NCBI GenBank assembly: GCA_964405335.1
Contig: CAYONP010000014.1
Coordinates: forward strand, 1 to 64,000
Direction: 5' to 3'
Length of the DNA: 64,000 nt
From: CAYONP01 sp964405335
GTDB lineage: Bacteria > Armatimonadota > UBA10988
Below are positions 43,620 through 52,764 of this stretch, one piece after another; the first letter of the stretch is position 1, and each line of letters opens with the position of its first letter. Under the pieces are notes generated by a model. That model did not search any database. It had not been told where the DNA came from and saw only the letters and a program-made list of their open reading frames with translations. The position numbers and the translations under genes were made by a program.

Positions 43620-44066
43620 TTCGGCGGGCGGTGCTGCGGCATAGGAGTCGCGGATCGCGGCCAGATCGGCGCGGCAGGCCTTGGTCACGGTCGCACCCAT
43701 CAAGGCGCCGAAGAGCTTGGCGACCAGCGACTGGTAGGTCAGTTCGAGCTGCAGCGTCAGGCTCGTGCCGCTGCCCGACGGCTCGACGAGGTGCGTGGCA
43801 AGCCAGGTGGTGCCCATGCTCTCGCAGCGGGTGACCAGCCGGCGCGGCGGCTCGAGCTCGACCACCTCCCAGGTCTCGCTGGCCTCCTTGCCATACATGA
43901 CGCGGGTTTCGGCGAACTTCGCGCCGACGGCCAGCGGCCCTTCCGACTCCTTGGCCACCTTGGTGATGCTCGGGATGCGAGCGGGCCAGCGCTCGACGTC
44001 GACCAGCCAAGCATAGACCTCTTCGGGCGCAGCCTCGATCTGTTCGGATATCACGTACATCGCCAT
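43614..44066 (-). CDS. SRPBCC/START-like (polyketide cyclase-type) protein
   Basis: 150 aa, cytoplasmic. 'MYVISEQIEAAPEEVYAWLVDVERWPARIPSITKVAKESEGPLAVGAKFAETRVMYGKEASETWEVVELEPPRRLVTRC' is a Polyketide_cyc2-type SRPBCC helix-grip fold, which binds hydrophobic ligands. The ATG at 44066 with GGAG 10 nt upstream is preferred; a GTG at 44072 is possible. The ligand is unknown. Confidence 0.88.
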   Translation of the reverse strand: MAMYVISEQIEAAPEEVYAWLVDVERWPARIPSITKVAKESEGPLAVGAKFAETRVMYGKEASETWEVVELEPPRRLVTRCESMGTTWLATHLVEPSGSGTSLTLQLELTYQSLVAKLFGALMGATVTKACRADLAAIRDSYAAAPPAEG

Positions 44067-44130
44067 GGTCACCGTTCTCCGTGCCGCGTTGACCGACGCG
44101 GCGAACCACGCGCACGGGACTTGCCCCAGT

Positions 44131-44199
44131 GGACACGCCGTTGGCGTGTCCCTGCCGCGCCCAGACCTCCCGATAGGGGCGCCGCCAACGGCGCGCCCC
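44131..44199. repeat. Two intergenic palindromes with different stems
   Basis: GGACACGCC-GTT-GGCGTGTCC (44131-44151) and a GGGGCGC...GCGCCCC hairpin (44176-44199, preceded by ATA) lie in the 147-bp gap between two minus-strand genes. On the minus strand the first reads AGGGACACGCC..., the same AGGG plus self-complementary word layout as the other repeats here. Confidence 0.65.
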
Positions 44200-44213
44200 G
44201 GCGGGGTCGGGGG

Positions 44214-47200
44214 CTAATCGACGACGAAGACGACGCGGAGCTGATCGAGGAAGTGCCCGCGCTCGTTCTCTTTCTGGATCAGCTCGGCATCTTCGGCGGT
44301 GACCACCGGGTTGGCCCGGAACCGGCCGGCGACGCCGACGGCGGTGATCACCAGCGGATTGCGCCCGGCGCGCGAGACGTCGGCGTCGAGCGCCTGGTCG
44401 AGGCTCGGTAGATAGCCGACGATGCCCTCCTCGCGCACCCGCTCGATATCGACCATGACCGTGCCCCAGACCTCGGTCTCGTCCGCCAGCACGATCTTCG
44501 GGGCCATGGCGCGGCGCAGGTCGAGGCCCGAACCGTCGATCACCAGACCGGTGAACGGCTCGAGGCTGCGCGTCGGGAAGTTGCCCGTCGGACGGTTCGG
44601 GGTGAGCAGCACGCGCTCGCCCTGCACCGCCGGCAGCCGCCGCTGAGCCGCCTGTTCGAGCGCCTGCACCGCGGGCAGCACGCGGGAGAGGATGCCCTCG
44701 CGGCCCTTCAGGCCGACCGCGAGGGTGACCTCGAACCCGCCGCCGCGCTTCTCGCGCTCGTCGACCACGCGGAACCCGTTGAGCAGTTCGTCGACCTGCC
44801 GGCCGAGTTCGCGGCTGACCTGCATGTAGGCGCCGAGGGTCGAGTCGGCGGTGACCGGCAACTGCTCGGCGGCCGAGCGGAGGCCCTTCAGCGCGGCGTT
44901 GATCGCGTTGCGGCGCTCGGTCTGTCGGCGCCGCTCGCCGGGCAGTTGCGGCAGCGGGCCGCTGTCACCATCCGACAGGATGCGGCCGTTGGTCCAGTCG
45001 ACCACCACCCCCGGATCGATCAGCTCGACGCTCATCGGCGGCGCGACACCACGCCGCTCGGCGAGGATGAACGGCTCGCGCAGGATGCGCGGCAGCAGGT
45101 CGATCTGGATGCGGCGGATGATCGGCCCGGTCGGCCGGCGGCCGCCGCCGCCGGTGTCGGTGGTTGGGAAGTCGACCCGCGGCGAGACGCTCGGCTGCAT
45201 CTCGGGCGCGCCGACGAAGGTCGCCACGGCGCTGTACTGGACCTTCTCATCGCAGTTCATCGCGGCGAGGAAGTTCCCGCCGCCGTCGGTGGTCAGCGTG
45301 GCCACGTCGCCCTCGGGCTGGCCGAGCCACTTGAGTGAGCCGTCGCTGCCGCTGACCGCCAGGGTGACTTTGAGCCCCGCCTTGCCCGGCAGCACGCGGC
45401 CGGTGAAGTTGGCCGTCTTGCCGTCAAACTTGACCTGCAGCTCGGTCGTCGTGCGGACCGACAGATCGACGTAGACCGGCAGCTCGCCGATCGGCACCGC
45501 GGCGTCGCCGAAGTCGGTCCAGCCCATCAGCCGCGGCGTGACCAGTTGCGGCTTCTCGCGCTCGGGCGCCCGCATCCTCAGCTCGAACGGGATGCGCTGG
45601 CCCGGCTCGGCCGGCGCGGCCACCCGGTCCATGCTGACCTGCCACTCGGTCGGCACGCCGAACGGGAGGGCAAACAGCGCCCGCACCTTGCTCTTGGTGT
45701 CGAGGTTGAAATAGTCGACGTGCACGCTAACGGGGTCATACGGGCTGCCCGGCGCCGGCTGGAAGATCAGGAAAGCCTCGCCGGCGACCTGGTTGAACAG
45801 GTTGACCTCGGTGTTCACCTTGTCGAACCAAGCGATGACCATGAACGGCGTGCCGTCGGGTCGGTAGTTGAACGTCCGGGTGGCCGAGCCGCCGGGCGCG
45901 ATGTTGCCGAAGTTGACCGTCTGTGGCGTGCCCAGGGCGAGCAGGTTTGCCGGGTCGCTTAAATCAACGTTCGGAATGGTCGGTGCCAGGACGATGATGT
46001 TGCCCCGCACGCCGGTGGCGGTGGCCGTGCCGACGTTGCGCGCGCGGAGGTTGATCCGGTGGGTCACCGGCGAGGGCACCGGCAGGCCGGGCAACGGCGG
46101 CAGCAGGCCGGGGCCGTCGGGGTCGGTCCACGGGATGACGAACGGCACGGTGGGAAAGTCGCCGCACAGGATCGGCGCGCCGCCGCCGGGCTGCATCGGG
46201 AAGGTGAAGTTGCCGAAGCCGTTGGTCGGCGAGTCGAGCCAGATGTCCGAGCTTTCGCCGAACAGCAGATTCGAGTTGAGCGCCACGTCGGGCAGGCTCG
46301 GCACCGTCCAGCGTACGCGGGTGGCGAAGTTGTTGCCCGTGCGGCCGAGCACATCGACCGTCACGCCCAGCTCGGCGATGCTGAAGCTGTCACCCGGCCG
46401 GAACGCCGCGCGGTCGAGGGAGTCGGTCGGCACCCGCGGCTGGACGATGTAGCTGGCCTGCGGCAGACCCTCGGTGACCAGGGAGACGAGCACTCCCTCT
46501 TCGTACTCGTCGGGCAGGTTGGCGTCGAGGTTGACCTGCGGCCGGCCCTCGAGCACCAGGCCGAAGAAGGGCCGGCTGACCGCGCCGACCAAGCCGTCCT
46601 CGGGCTTGAGACTGATCCGGATCGCCTCGGTCTGCGCCGTGCCGCTGGTCGGCGGGGCGAGGTTGACCACCTGGTTGACGGCGGCAGTGGTCGGCATGAC
46701 GAAATCGCGCACGCGGATCGACGGCGTCGGCAGCCAGCCATACAGGAAGCGGCTGAAGGCGTCGAAGTTCTGCCATGTCTGATTGCCCATCTGGGTCCAA
46801 CGGTCGCTGAACACGACGCCGGGGAAATAGGGGTAGAGGTCGAACTGGCCGAGGATGTGGCCGAGCTCATGCGCCGCCACCTCGATGCCCGACTCGGTCA
46901 TGTCGACGCTCAGCACGTCGCCGCCCATCAGCGGCACGCCGAACGAAACCTCGCCGAAGACCGTCAGTCCCAGCGACTGGAACGGTAGGCCGTTGACCGT
47001 GTAGAGCGGCCAGTGGCCAATCGTCGCGTTGCCGCGGTGGGCCCGGTTCACGATCACCACCAGTTGCCGCGCGTTGGCCAGGTTGAACCCCGCGGCCTGC
47101 GCAAACGCCACCGCATCGGCACCCTCGCGAGTGACTGAGTTGATGTAGTTGATCGCGTCGTCGGTGGTCTGTTGATCGTCGGGATAGCCCAACGCACAGA

Positions 47201-47438
47201 CGCCGGGGACCGGGATGAAGTTGAAGCTGGTCAACCCGCCGGAGGCCTGCAAGTAAAAGTTGTTGACGTGCAGGTTGAGCGCGTCGGCCCACTGCTGACT
47301 GGTGAACAGCGGCGCTTCGGTGCCCTGGTAGCGACAGACCACGACGAGCGTCTGTTGGTTCAGGCCGATCGGCCCCTGGGCGGCGGCGGGCAGCACGCCG
47401 AACGCGGCGACGCAGGCAACAAGGTGGAATCTGGACAC
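44214..47438 (-). CDS. Secreted M6-like metalloprotease fused to an LPP20-like domain
   Basis: 1074 aa from a GTG at 47438 behind GGGAGG, with a signal peptide ending 'PAAAQG'. The N-terminal third is an M6/immune-inhibitor-A-like gluzincin with H190-E-L-G-H194 in 'VAAHELGHILGQFDLYPY' and an upstream 'TSFNFIPVPGV...LVVIVNRAHRG'. Middle beta-sandwich domains (about 430-720) follow, including 'RNVGTATATGVRGNIIV'. The last approximately 300 aa resemble LPP20-type envelope proteins: 'YMQVSRELGRQVDELLNGFRVVDEREKRGGGFEVTLAVGL' and 'FTGLVIDGSGLDLRRAMAPKIVLADETEVWG'. This combination is unusual. A frame extending to 47765 was rejected since it lacks a start site and overlaps Lhr. Confidence 0.82.
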   Translation of the reverse strand: MSRFHLVACVAAFGVLPAAAQGPIGLNQQTLVVVCRYQGTEAPLFTSQQWADALNLHVNNFYLQASGGLTSFNFIPVPGVCALGYPDDQQTTDDAINYINSVTREGADAVAFAQAAGFNLANARQLVVIVNRAHRGNATIGHWPLYTVNGLPFQSLGLTVFGEVSFGVPLMGGDVLSVDMTESGIEVAAHELGHILGQFDLYPYFPGVVFSDRWTQMGNQTWQNFDAFSRFLYGWLPTPSIRVRDFVMPTTAAVNQVVNLAPPTSGTAQTEAIRISLKPEDGLVGAVSRPFFGLVLEGRPQVNLDANLPDEYEEGVLVSLVTEGLPQASYIVQPRVPTDSLDRAAFRPGDSFSIAELGVTVDVLGRTGNNFATRVRWTVPSLPDVALNSNLLFGESSDIWLDSPTNGFGNFTFPMQPGGGAPILCGDFPTVPFVIPWTDPDGPGLLPPLPGLPVPSPVTHRINLRARNVGTATATGVRGNIIVLAPTIPNVDLSDPANLLALGTPQTVNFGNIAPGGSATRTFNYRPDGTPFMVIAWFDKVNTEVNLFNQVAGEAFLIFQPAPGSPYDPVSVHVDYFNLDTKSKVRALFALPFGVPTEWQVSMDRVAAPAEPGQRIPFELRMRAPEREKPQLVTPRLMGWTDFGDAAVPIGELPVYVDLSVRTTTELQVKFDGKTANFTGRVLPGKAGLKVTLAVSGSDGSLKWLGQPEGDVATLTTDGGGNFLAAMNCDEKVQYSAVATFVGAPEMQPSVSPRVDFPTTDTGGGGRRPTGPIIRRIQIDLLPRILREPFILAERRGVAPPMSVELIDPGVVVDWTNGRILSDGDSGPLPQLPGERRRQTERRNAINAALKGLRSAAEQLPVTADSTLGAYMQVSRELGRQVDELLNGFRVVDEREKRGGGFEVTLAVGLKGREGILSRVLPAVQALEQAAQRRLPAVQGERVLLTPNRPTGNFPTRSLEPFTGLVIDGSGLDLRRAMAPKIVLADETEVWGTVMVDIERVREEGIVGYLPSLDQALDADVSRAGRNPLVITAVGVAGRFRANPVVTAEDAELIQKENERGHFLDQLRVVFVVD

Positions 47439-47529
47439 GGCTCGCCTCCCTCCCGTCTGGTGGACCAAGACGCCCGGCTGGTGTCCTTGAGCGCCACAGT
47501 ATGAGTCGAGGACGTCTCGCGGGCAGGGG

Positions 47530-50500
47530 TCATTCCCGGCCGGCGCGCCGCCACAGCCGCACCCGACGCGCGTCGACCGTGAGGTCGAACCGCTCGCGCA
47601 GTGCCGCCAGATAAGGCGAGCCCGGCGCCGGCAGGCCGTTGATCGTCTCGACCGTGATGCCCCGCCGGGCCGCCACCGCGCGCGACTGCTGTTCGGCCAG
47701 CAGGGCGGCGTAATCGCCCAGCCGCGGATGGTCGGGCGAGATCCGGAACTCGAGTTCGCGGCCACTGCCGGTGCTGAGCAGCACCAACTCGGCGCCGTGG
47801 TAGACCAGGTGCGTGGTGGCCCGCCGGTCGGGGAGATCGAGGCCCGGCAGGCGCAGGCCGCAGGCGCTGGCCGGGTCGGCGGCGCAGAGCCACCAGACCG
47901 GCGTCTCGTCGAGGCGCAGCAGCTCGTCGAGCCGCTCGGGCGCGGCGAACTGGATCCCCGGCACGCCGGCGAAGAAGGCCCCGGCGACCAGCTCGCCCGA
48001 CAGCTCCATCAGCCGGCAGGCGCGGAACAGGCGACCCCAGCGCAAGGCCGGCAGTTCGCGGGCGGCCAGGTCGCGGAAGATGACCCCCCAGCGGTCGAGC
48101 AGCAGCCGCACGCGCTCTTTTTCCAGCTCAAGCGCCTCGAGCGGGTCGGCGGGCGGCAGCACCGGCCGCAACGCGAACCAATGCGGCTCGACCGGCTGCG
48201 CCGCCTGCCAGCGGCCGGCGCGGTGCACCGGCCGGCGCGCCGGTTCGGCCGGCCGGCGGCGCAGCGCGGCGAACGAGTCGGCGGTGACCGCCCCGGCCCA
48301 GACCGACTCCCACAGCCGCGCGGTGTACTCCTTCGCACCATCGGCCTGCCGGCGCAGCAGGTCGGTCAGGCTATACCGCCCCGGTTCGGGCGGCAGCACC
48401 GGCGCGGGCGGCGGCGCCTCGCCGTCGGCCAGCAGCTCGCGCTGATCGTCGAAGGCGAAGCAGACCCGCTCGGGCGCGACGCCGAGCCAGCAGAGCCCGC
48501 TGCGCCGCATCAGCTCGTCGAGTTGCTCGGGCGCATAGTCGATCACCCGCGCGGGCAGGAGCTCGGTCTCCCACAGCGCCGTCGCCGCGGCGCAGCCGAG
48601 CAGCGGCTCGAGCGCCGCCTGCAGACCTTCGATTCCGCGCCCGCGGCGGGTCAGGCCCTGCCGGCCGGCGAGCCAGAGCGGCAGGCGGTCGATCGGCTGC
48701 GGCTCGAACGCCGGCCGCGCCCCGCGCCGGACCGCGGCCAGCAGCCGCTCCAGGTTCTCGGCCTCGCAGAGCTCGAGCTCGTCGGCGCCGCGGGTCAGCC
48801 GGTCGCGGACCAGGCGCAGGGCATCGACCAGATCGTCGAGCACCGGCGCGAGCGTGGCCGCCGGCAGGCCGAAGACTTCGCACAGCCGACCGGGCGGCAG
48901 TGGGCCGTGGAACTGCAGCCAGCCGGCGACCAGCTCGGCCAGCGGTTCGCTGCCGTCGGGCGGCTGATACGCCGGCAGTCCCGGCTCGGCGGCGAAGCCA
49001 AGGGCGCAGGCCAGCCGCGGCTGGTTCTCCCGCGCGATGGTCACCGCCACCGCCGCGCCGGGCAGAGTCAACGTATCCACTTTGCCGGCCAGCTCGTCGA
49101 GCAGCGCCCGCGGGTCCAGGTCATGGTCGCGGCGGATCGCCTCGAGCACGGCCTGCCACTGGTCGGCCGGCACGGCCAGCCGCTCCTGCAGCAGCTCGAG
49201 CAGTTCGAGCGCGTCGCGCGGCGCATAGCCGGGATGCGTCCGCTGCAGCTTGGCCTCGAGCGCGGCGACCAGCGCCGGCTCGATCTCGGGCCGCAGGTTG
49301 GCGTCGAACACCGCCTCGCGCAGCACCTGGTCGCTCAGGCTGGTGCCCCGCCCGGCCGGGGTGTCGTCGAGGTACATCAGGTAGTTGACCTGTCGCCAGG
49401 CCAGCCGCGCGGCGAACGGCGAGGGCTGGTGCGTCTCGCACTCGCTCACCGCGATGCGGCCGTCGGCCAGCTCGGCCAACCGCTCACGCAGCGCCGGCAG
49501 GTCGAACTCGTCGTGCAGACAGGTGCGCCAGGTCTCGATTAGAATGGGAAAGTCGTCGTACCGGCCGACCGCCTCCATCAGCCGTTTGGCCCGCTGGCGG
49601 TTGAGCCATAGCGGCAGCCGCTGGCCCGGCGTGCCGCGCGGCAGGATCAGCGCCCGCGCCGCGTTCTCGCGGAACCGCGCGCCGAAGAAGCCGCTCTCCT
49701 CGAGCCGTTTCCGCAGATGCTGCTCAATCTGCTCGGGCGCCAGCAGGTCGAGCAGCTCACTGACGGGCACGCGGCACGGCAGCATCAGCGCCACGCCGTC
49801 GTTGTGCTCGTGCGTCTCGACCCGGGTGCCGTGCGCCGCCTCCCAGGCGCCGGCCAGTGCCAGGGCAAACGGCCGGTTGACCTGCCCGCCCCAGACCGTG
49901 TGCAGGATGACCTGCCACGCTTCGGCGTCGTCGGCGGTCATGTCGACCCACTCGGCCAGCAGGTGGTGCCGGTGCGGCAGCGGCGAAGCCGTTGCGCCGC
50001 GCTGGCGGTGCAGGTAGCCGAGCAACTCGTTGACCGCGTTTTGGTCGAGATGGTGCTCGCGGCGCAGCCGCTCCTCGAACCAAGCGCTGCCCAGGCCCTC
50101 CTGCGCCTGCTCGAGAAACTCGCCGACGCGGAGCGCCAGGTGGCTCGGGCGGCTGATCCCCTCGGCCTTCCAGAACGGTAGCGTCGGCTTGTCGCGACCC
50201 GGCGTGACGAACACGTCGTTGTGCGTGATCCGCTCGATCCGCCAGCGCTGCGTGCCGAAGCTGAACGTGTCGCCGACGCGCCGCTCCCAGACGAACTCCT
50301 CGTCGAGCTCGCCGATCACCTGCTCGCCGCCCTCCAGGCGCATCCGGAAGTGACCCAGGTCGGGGATCGTCCCGCCGGCGGTGCGCTCGAGGAAGCGGCC
50401 TGACTCGAGGCTGGTGACCGTGTTAGCCAGCCGATCGATCACCACCCGCGCCTCGAGCCCGCGCAGCTTGGTCTCGGCGTAGCGGCCGGCGAGCATGGCC

Positions 50501-51870
50501 AGCACCCGGTCGAAGCTGCTGCGCGGCAGGTCGCGGTAGGGCCACATGGTGCCCAGAAACTCGTACAGGGCGTCGAGGTCGTGCGGCTCGCGGCAGAGCG
50601 CGACGATGATCTGCGCCAGGACATCGAGCGCGCCGCTGACCGGCCGCAGCGGCTCGAGGTCGCCGTCGAGGATGACCCGGCACATCACCGCCGCGTCGAC
50701 CGAGTCGCGCGCACCGGTCGGATAGAGCACCGAGCGGCTGACCTCGCCGACGGCGTGCCCAGCCCGCCCGACGCGCTGGATCGCCGCCGAGCCGCTGGTC
50801 GGCGTCTCGACCAGCAGCACCTCGTCGAGACTGCCGATATCGATCCCCAGCTCGAGCGAGCCGGTGGCCACGATGGCCTGCAGCTCGCCGCGCTTGAGCC
50901 GCTGCTCGACCACCTCGCGCGTCTCGCGCGAGAGCGAGCCGTGGTGGCTGTAGGCCACCGGCCGCGCCTGGCCCTGGTTGAGCAGCAAGGTGATCCGCTC
51001 GCACTGCCGGCGGCTGTTGACGAAGATCAGCGTCGAGCGATTCCGCGCGATCCGGGCGCGCAGCTCGCCGACCAGGGTGGCGAACTCCGAGCCGGCCGTC
51101 TCCGGGTCGAACGAGAGCCCCGGCTGGCGCACCTCGCAGGCATACCGCTTCGCCCGCGGTGCGGCCAAGATGCGCACCGGACGTGGCTCGTAGCGCGGCG
51201 TGTCACCGTCATAGACCAGTCGCCGGCCGCCGACGAACTCGGCGATCACCTCGAGCGGATGCACCGTCGCGCTCAGCGCCACGCGCTGGAACTCGCCGGC
51301 CAGGCGGGTCAGCCGCTCGACCGCGCTGATCAAGTGCGTGCCCCGCTTGTCGTCGGCGACGGCGTGGATCTCGTCGAGGATCACCGTCCGCACGCCGCCG
51401 AGCATCTCGGTCGCCGCATTCGTGCCGAGGATGATGTTCAGGCTCTCGGGCGTGGTGATCAGAATCTCGGGCGGGCGGCGAGCCATCCGCCGTCGCTCGC
51501 GCGGCAGTGTGTCGCCCGAGCGGGTCTGCACCGCAATCTCGCAGAACGGCAGTCCCTCGGTCTCGGCCCGCTCGCGGAGCTGCTCGAGGGGGGCCAGCAG
51601 GTTGCGCCGGATGTCGTTGTTGAGTGCCTTCAGCGGCGAAACGTAGAGCACCCGCGTGGTGCCGCCCGGCCACTCACCGGCCATCAACTGGTGCAGCGCC
51701 CAGAGGAACGCCGTCAGCGTCTTGCCACTGCCCGTCGGCGCGGTGACCAGCACATGCTCGCCGGCGGCAATCGCTGGCCAGGCCATCTGCTGGACTTCGG
51801 TCGGCGTGCCCACGCAGTCGCCGAACCAGTCGGCGATCAGCGGGTGGAAAGCAGCCAGGACCGGATGCAT
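47530..51870 (-). CDS. lhr: Lhr-family long ATP-dependent DNA/RNA helicase
   Basis: 1446 aa, close to full-length Lhr (about 1500). 'VQQMAWPAIAAGEHVLVTAPTGSGKTLTAFL' has Walker A at 44-51. The motif II box is DEIH at 166-169. 'HHGSLSRETREVVEQRLKRGELQAIVATGSLELGIDIG' is motifs IV-V, and 'AAIQRVGRAGHAVGEVSRSVLYPTGARDSVDAAV' is motif VI with the Lhr signature. After the core (about 880 aa) come the C-terminal winged-helix repeats found only in long Lhr. Lhr is a 3'-5' translocase in DNA repair. The ATG at 51870 is chosen because the earlier frame is Ala/Arg shadow. It is a standalone gene. Confidence 0.95.
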   Translation of the reverse strand: MHPVLAAFHPLIADWFGDCVGTPTEVQQMAWPAIAAGEHVLVTAPTGSGKTLTAFLWALHQLMAGEWPGGTTRVLYVSPLKALNNDIRRNLLAPLEQLRERAETEGLPFCEIAVQTRSGDTLPRERRRMARRPPEILITTPESLNIILGTNAATEMLGGVRTVILDEIHAVADDKRGTHLISAVERLTRLAGEFQRVALSATVHPLEVIAEFVGGRRLVYDGDTPRYEPRPVRILAAPRAKRYACEVRQPGLSFDPETAGSEFATLVGELRARIARNRSTLIFVNSRRQCERITLLLNQGQARPVAYSHHGSLSRETREVVEQRLKRGELQAIVATGSLELGIDIGSLDEVLLVETPTSGSAAIQRVGRAGHAVGEVSRSVLYPTGARDSVDAAVMCRVILDGDLEPLRPVSGALDVLAQIIVALCREPHDLDALYEFLGTMWPYRDLPRSSFDRVLAMLAGRYAETKLRGLEARVVIDRLANTVTSLESGRFLERTAGGTIPDLGHFRMRLEGGEQVIGELDEEFVWERRVGDTFSFGTQRWRIERITHNDVFVTPGRDKPTLPFWKAEGISRPSHLALRVGEFLEQAQEGLGSAWFEERLRREHHLDQNAVNELLGYLHRQRGATASPLPHRHHLLAEWVDMTADDAEAWQVILHTVWGGQVNRPFALALAGAWEAAHGTRVETHEHNDGVALMLPCRVPVSELLDLLAPEQIEQHLRKRLEESGFFGARFRENAARALILPRGTPGQRLPLWLNRQRAKRLMEAVGRYDDFPILIETWRTCLHDEFDLPALRERLAELADGRIAVSECETHQPSPFAARLAWRQVNYLMYLDDTPAGRGTSLSDQVLREAVFDANLRPEIEPALVAALEAKLQRTHPGYAPRDALELLELLQERLAVPADQWQAVLEAIRRDHDLDPRALLDELAGKVDTLTLPGAAVAVTIARENQPRLACALGFAAEPGLPAYQPPDGSEPLAELVAGWLQFHGPLPPGRLCEVFGLPAATLAPVLDDLVDALRLVRDRLTRGADELELCEAENLERLLAAVRRGARPAFEPQPIDRLPLWLAGRQGLTRRGRGIEGLQAALEPLLGCAAATALWETELLPARVIDYAPEQLDELMRRSGLCWLGVAPERVCFAFDDQRELLADGEAPPPAPVLPPEPGRYSLTDLLRRQADGAKEYTARLWESVWAGAVTADSFAALRRRPAEPARRPVHRAGRWQAAQPVEPHWFALRPVLPPADPLEALELEKERVRLLLDRWGVIFRDLAARELPALRWGRLFRACRLMELSGELVAGAFFAGVPGIQFAAPERLDELLRLDETPVWWLCAADPASACGLRLPGLDLPDRRATTHLVYHGAELVLLSTGSGRELEFRISPDHPRLGDYAALLAEQQSRAVAARRGITVETINGLPAPGSPYLAALRERFDLTVDARRVRLWRRAGRE

Positions 51871-51940
51871 CGCCCGTCCGCGCCACAAACGGATGTTTGT
51901 ATCGTAGCAGCGCGGCCGGCTGGTGTCAACGGTCGCCGGC

Positions 51941-51988
51941 GCCGACCGAGACGGTCGGCCTATGCGTAGGTCGACCGTCTCGGTCGAC
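51941..51988. repeat. REPIN-like pair of inverted palindromes
   Basis: Two hairpins face each other. GCCGACCG-AGA-CGGTCGGC (51941-51959) and GTCGACCG-TCT-CGGTCGAC (51970-51988) are joined by CTATGCGTAG. Each is preceded by GTAG or its complement at the junction. Together they form a 48-bp foldback. It lies between divergent genes (lhr and an exported protein). Confidence 0.8.
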
Positions 51989-52114
51989 TTGGCCGCAGCC
52001 GTCGCCGTGCCATCGCCGGCCCGGATGTTGCGCCCAAGTTGCGCCGTCCGCGGTTCCCCTTGGCCGACCTCGGGAATCCTCAGCCTAGCGGGGGCAACAG
52101 AGGAGGGAGCGACG

Positions 52115-52636
52115 ATGACACGGTGGGGTACCGCACTCGTCGCGCTAGGAATGGGGTTGCTCGCGATGCTGCCGGCCGCGGCGCAGAAGGACGACGGCGC
52201 GGCGGCGGCGCTGGGTGGGATCATCGGCTTCGGCACGGGGTATTACTACCTCGGCGCGCATGACAAGGGCCCGCTGTTCACCGCCATCGACGGCGGCCTG
52301 GTGGTCGGCCTGATCTTGACCGACGACCGCGACACGCAACTGCTGTTCGGCCTCGGGCTGCTCGGCTCGCACATCTTCCAGGCGGTCGATGGGCTCAACG
52401 AGGCGCACCGGCGGGGCATCCACTACGGCTCGCACCCGCTCGACCGGTTCGTCTTCGGTGCCGGCGACTTCGGTTTCTTCAACACCGTCGACGTGCTCGA
52501 CCTGCGCGCCGAGGGCGGCTTCGCGGCCGACCGAGCGAGCGCGCTGCTGCGCTACAACGAGTTGATGCCCGCCCTGCGGTTCCATGCCGACGTGACCAAC
52601 CCCGGTGTCGGGGTGAGTTACCGGCTCAGCTTCTGA
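52115..52636 (+). CDS. Small exported glycine-rich protein, unknown
   Basis: 173 aa from an ATG behind AGGAGGGAG, with a signal peptide (MTRWGTALVALGMGLLAMLPAAAQ). The mature N-terminus ('AAAALGGIIGFGTGYYYLGAHDKGPLFTAIDGGLVVGLILTDD', 'LLFGLGLLGSHIFQAVDGLNEAHRRG') carries two short hydrophobic stretches typical of small membrane proteins that read 'G.G..Y.G....G..F...D'. Its end 'PGVGVSYRLSF' has a C-terminal Phe, as in outer-membrane beta proteins. Function unknown. Confidence 0.75.
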   Translation: MTRWGTALVALGMGLLAMLPAAAQKDDGAAAALGGIIGFGTGYYYLGAHDKGPLFTAIDGGLVVGLILTDDRDTQLLFGLGLLGSHIFQAVDGLNEAHRRGIHYGSHPLDRFVFGAGDFGFFNTVDVLDLRAEGGFAADRASALLRYNELMPALRFHADVTNPGVGVSYRLSF

Positions 52637-52764
52637 CGCCCCAGGTCCGGAAGGACGCGCGCCCGGCCGGTGGCTTTGATTCCGGGCCCCGGCCGGGCGC
52701 CGTCGCGTGAAGGAGTCGGCCGCGCCGACGGCAACCTCCGCCCGGCGACCGGAGAGAGCCAGGC

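Noticed and set aside
47439..47765. N-terminal extension of the M6-like protease frame
   Set aside because: It overlaps the 3' end of lhr, lacks a start signal, and would place a good GTG, ribosome site and signal peptide inside the protein.
51871..52236. N-terminal extension of the Lhr frame upstream of 51870
   Set aside because: The extra 122 residues are Ala/Arg shadow, run through the REPIN-like repeat and overlap the ribosome site and start of the divergent gene.
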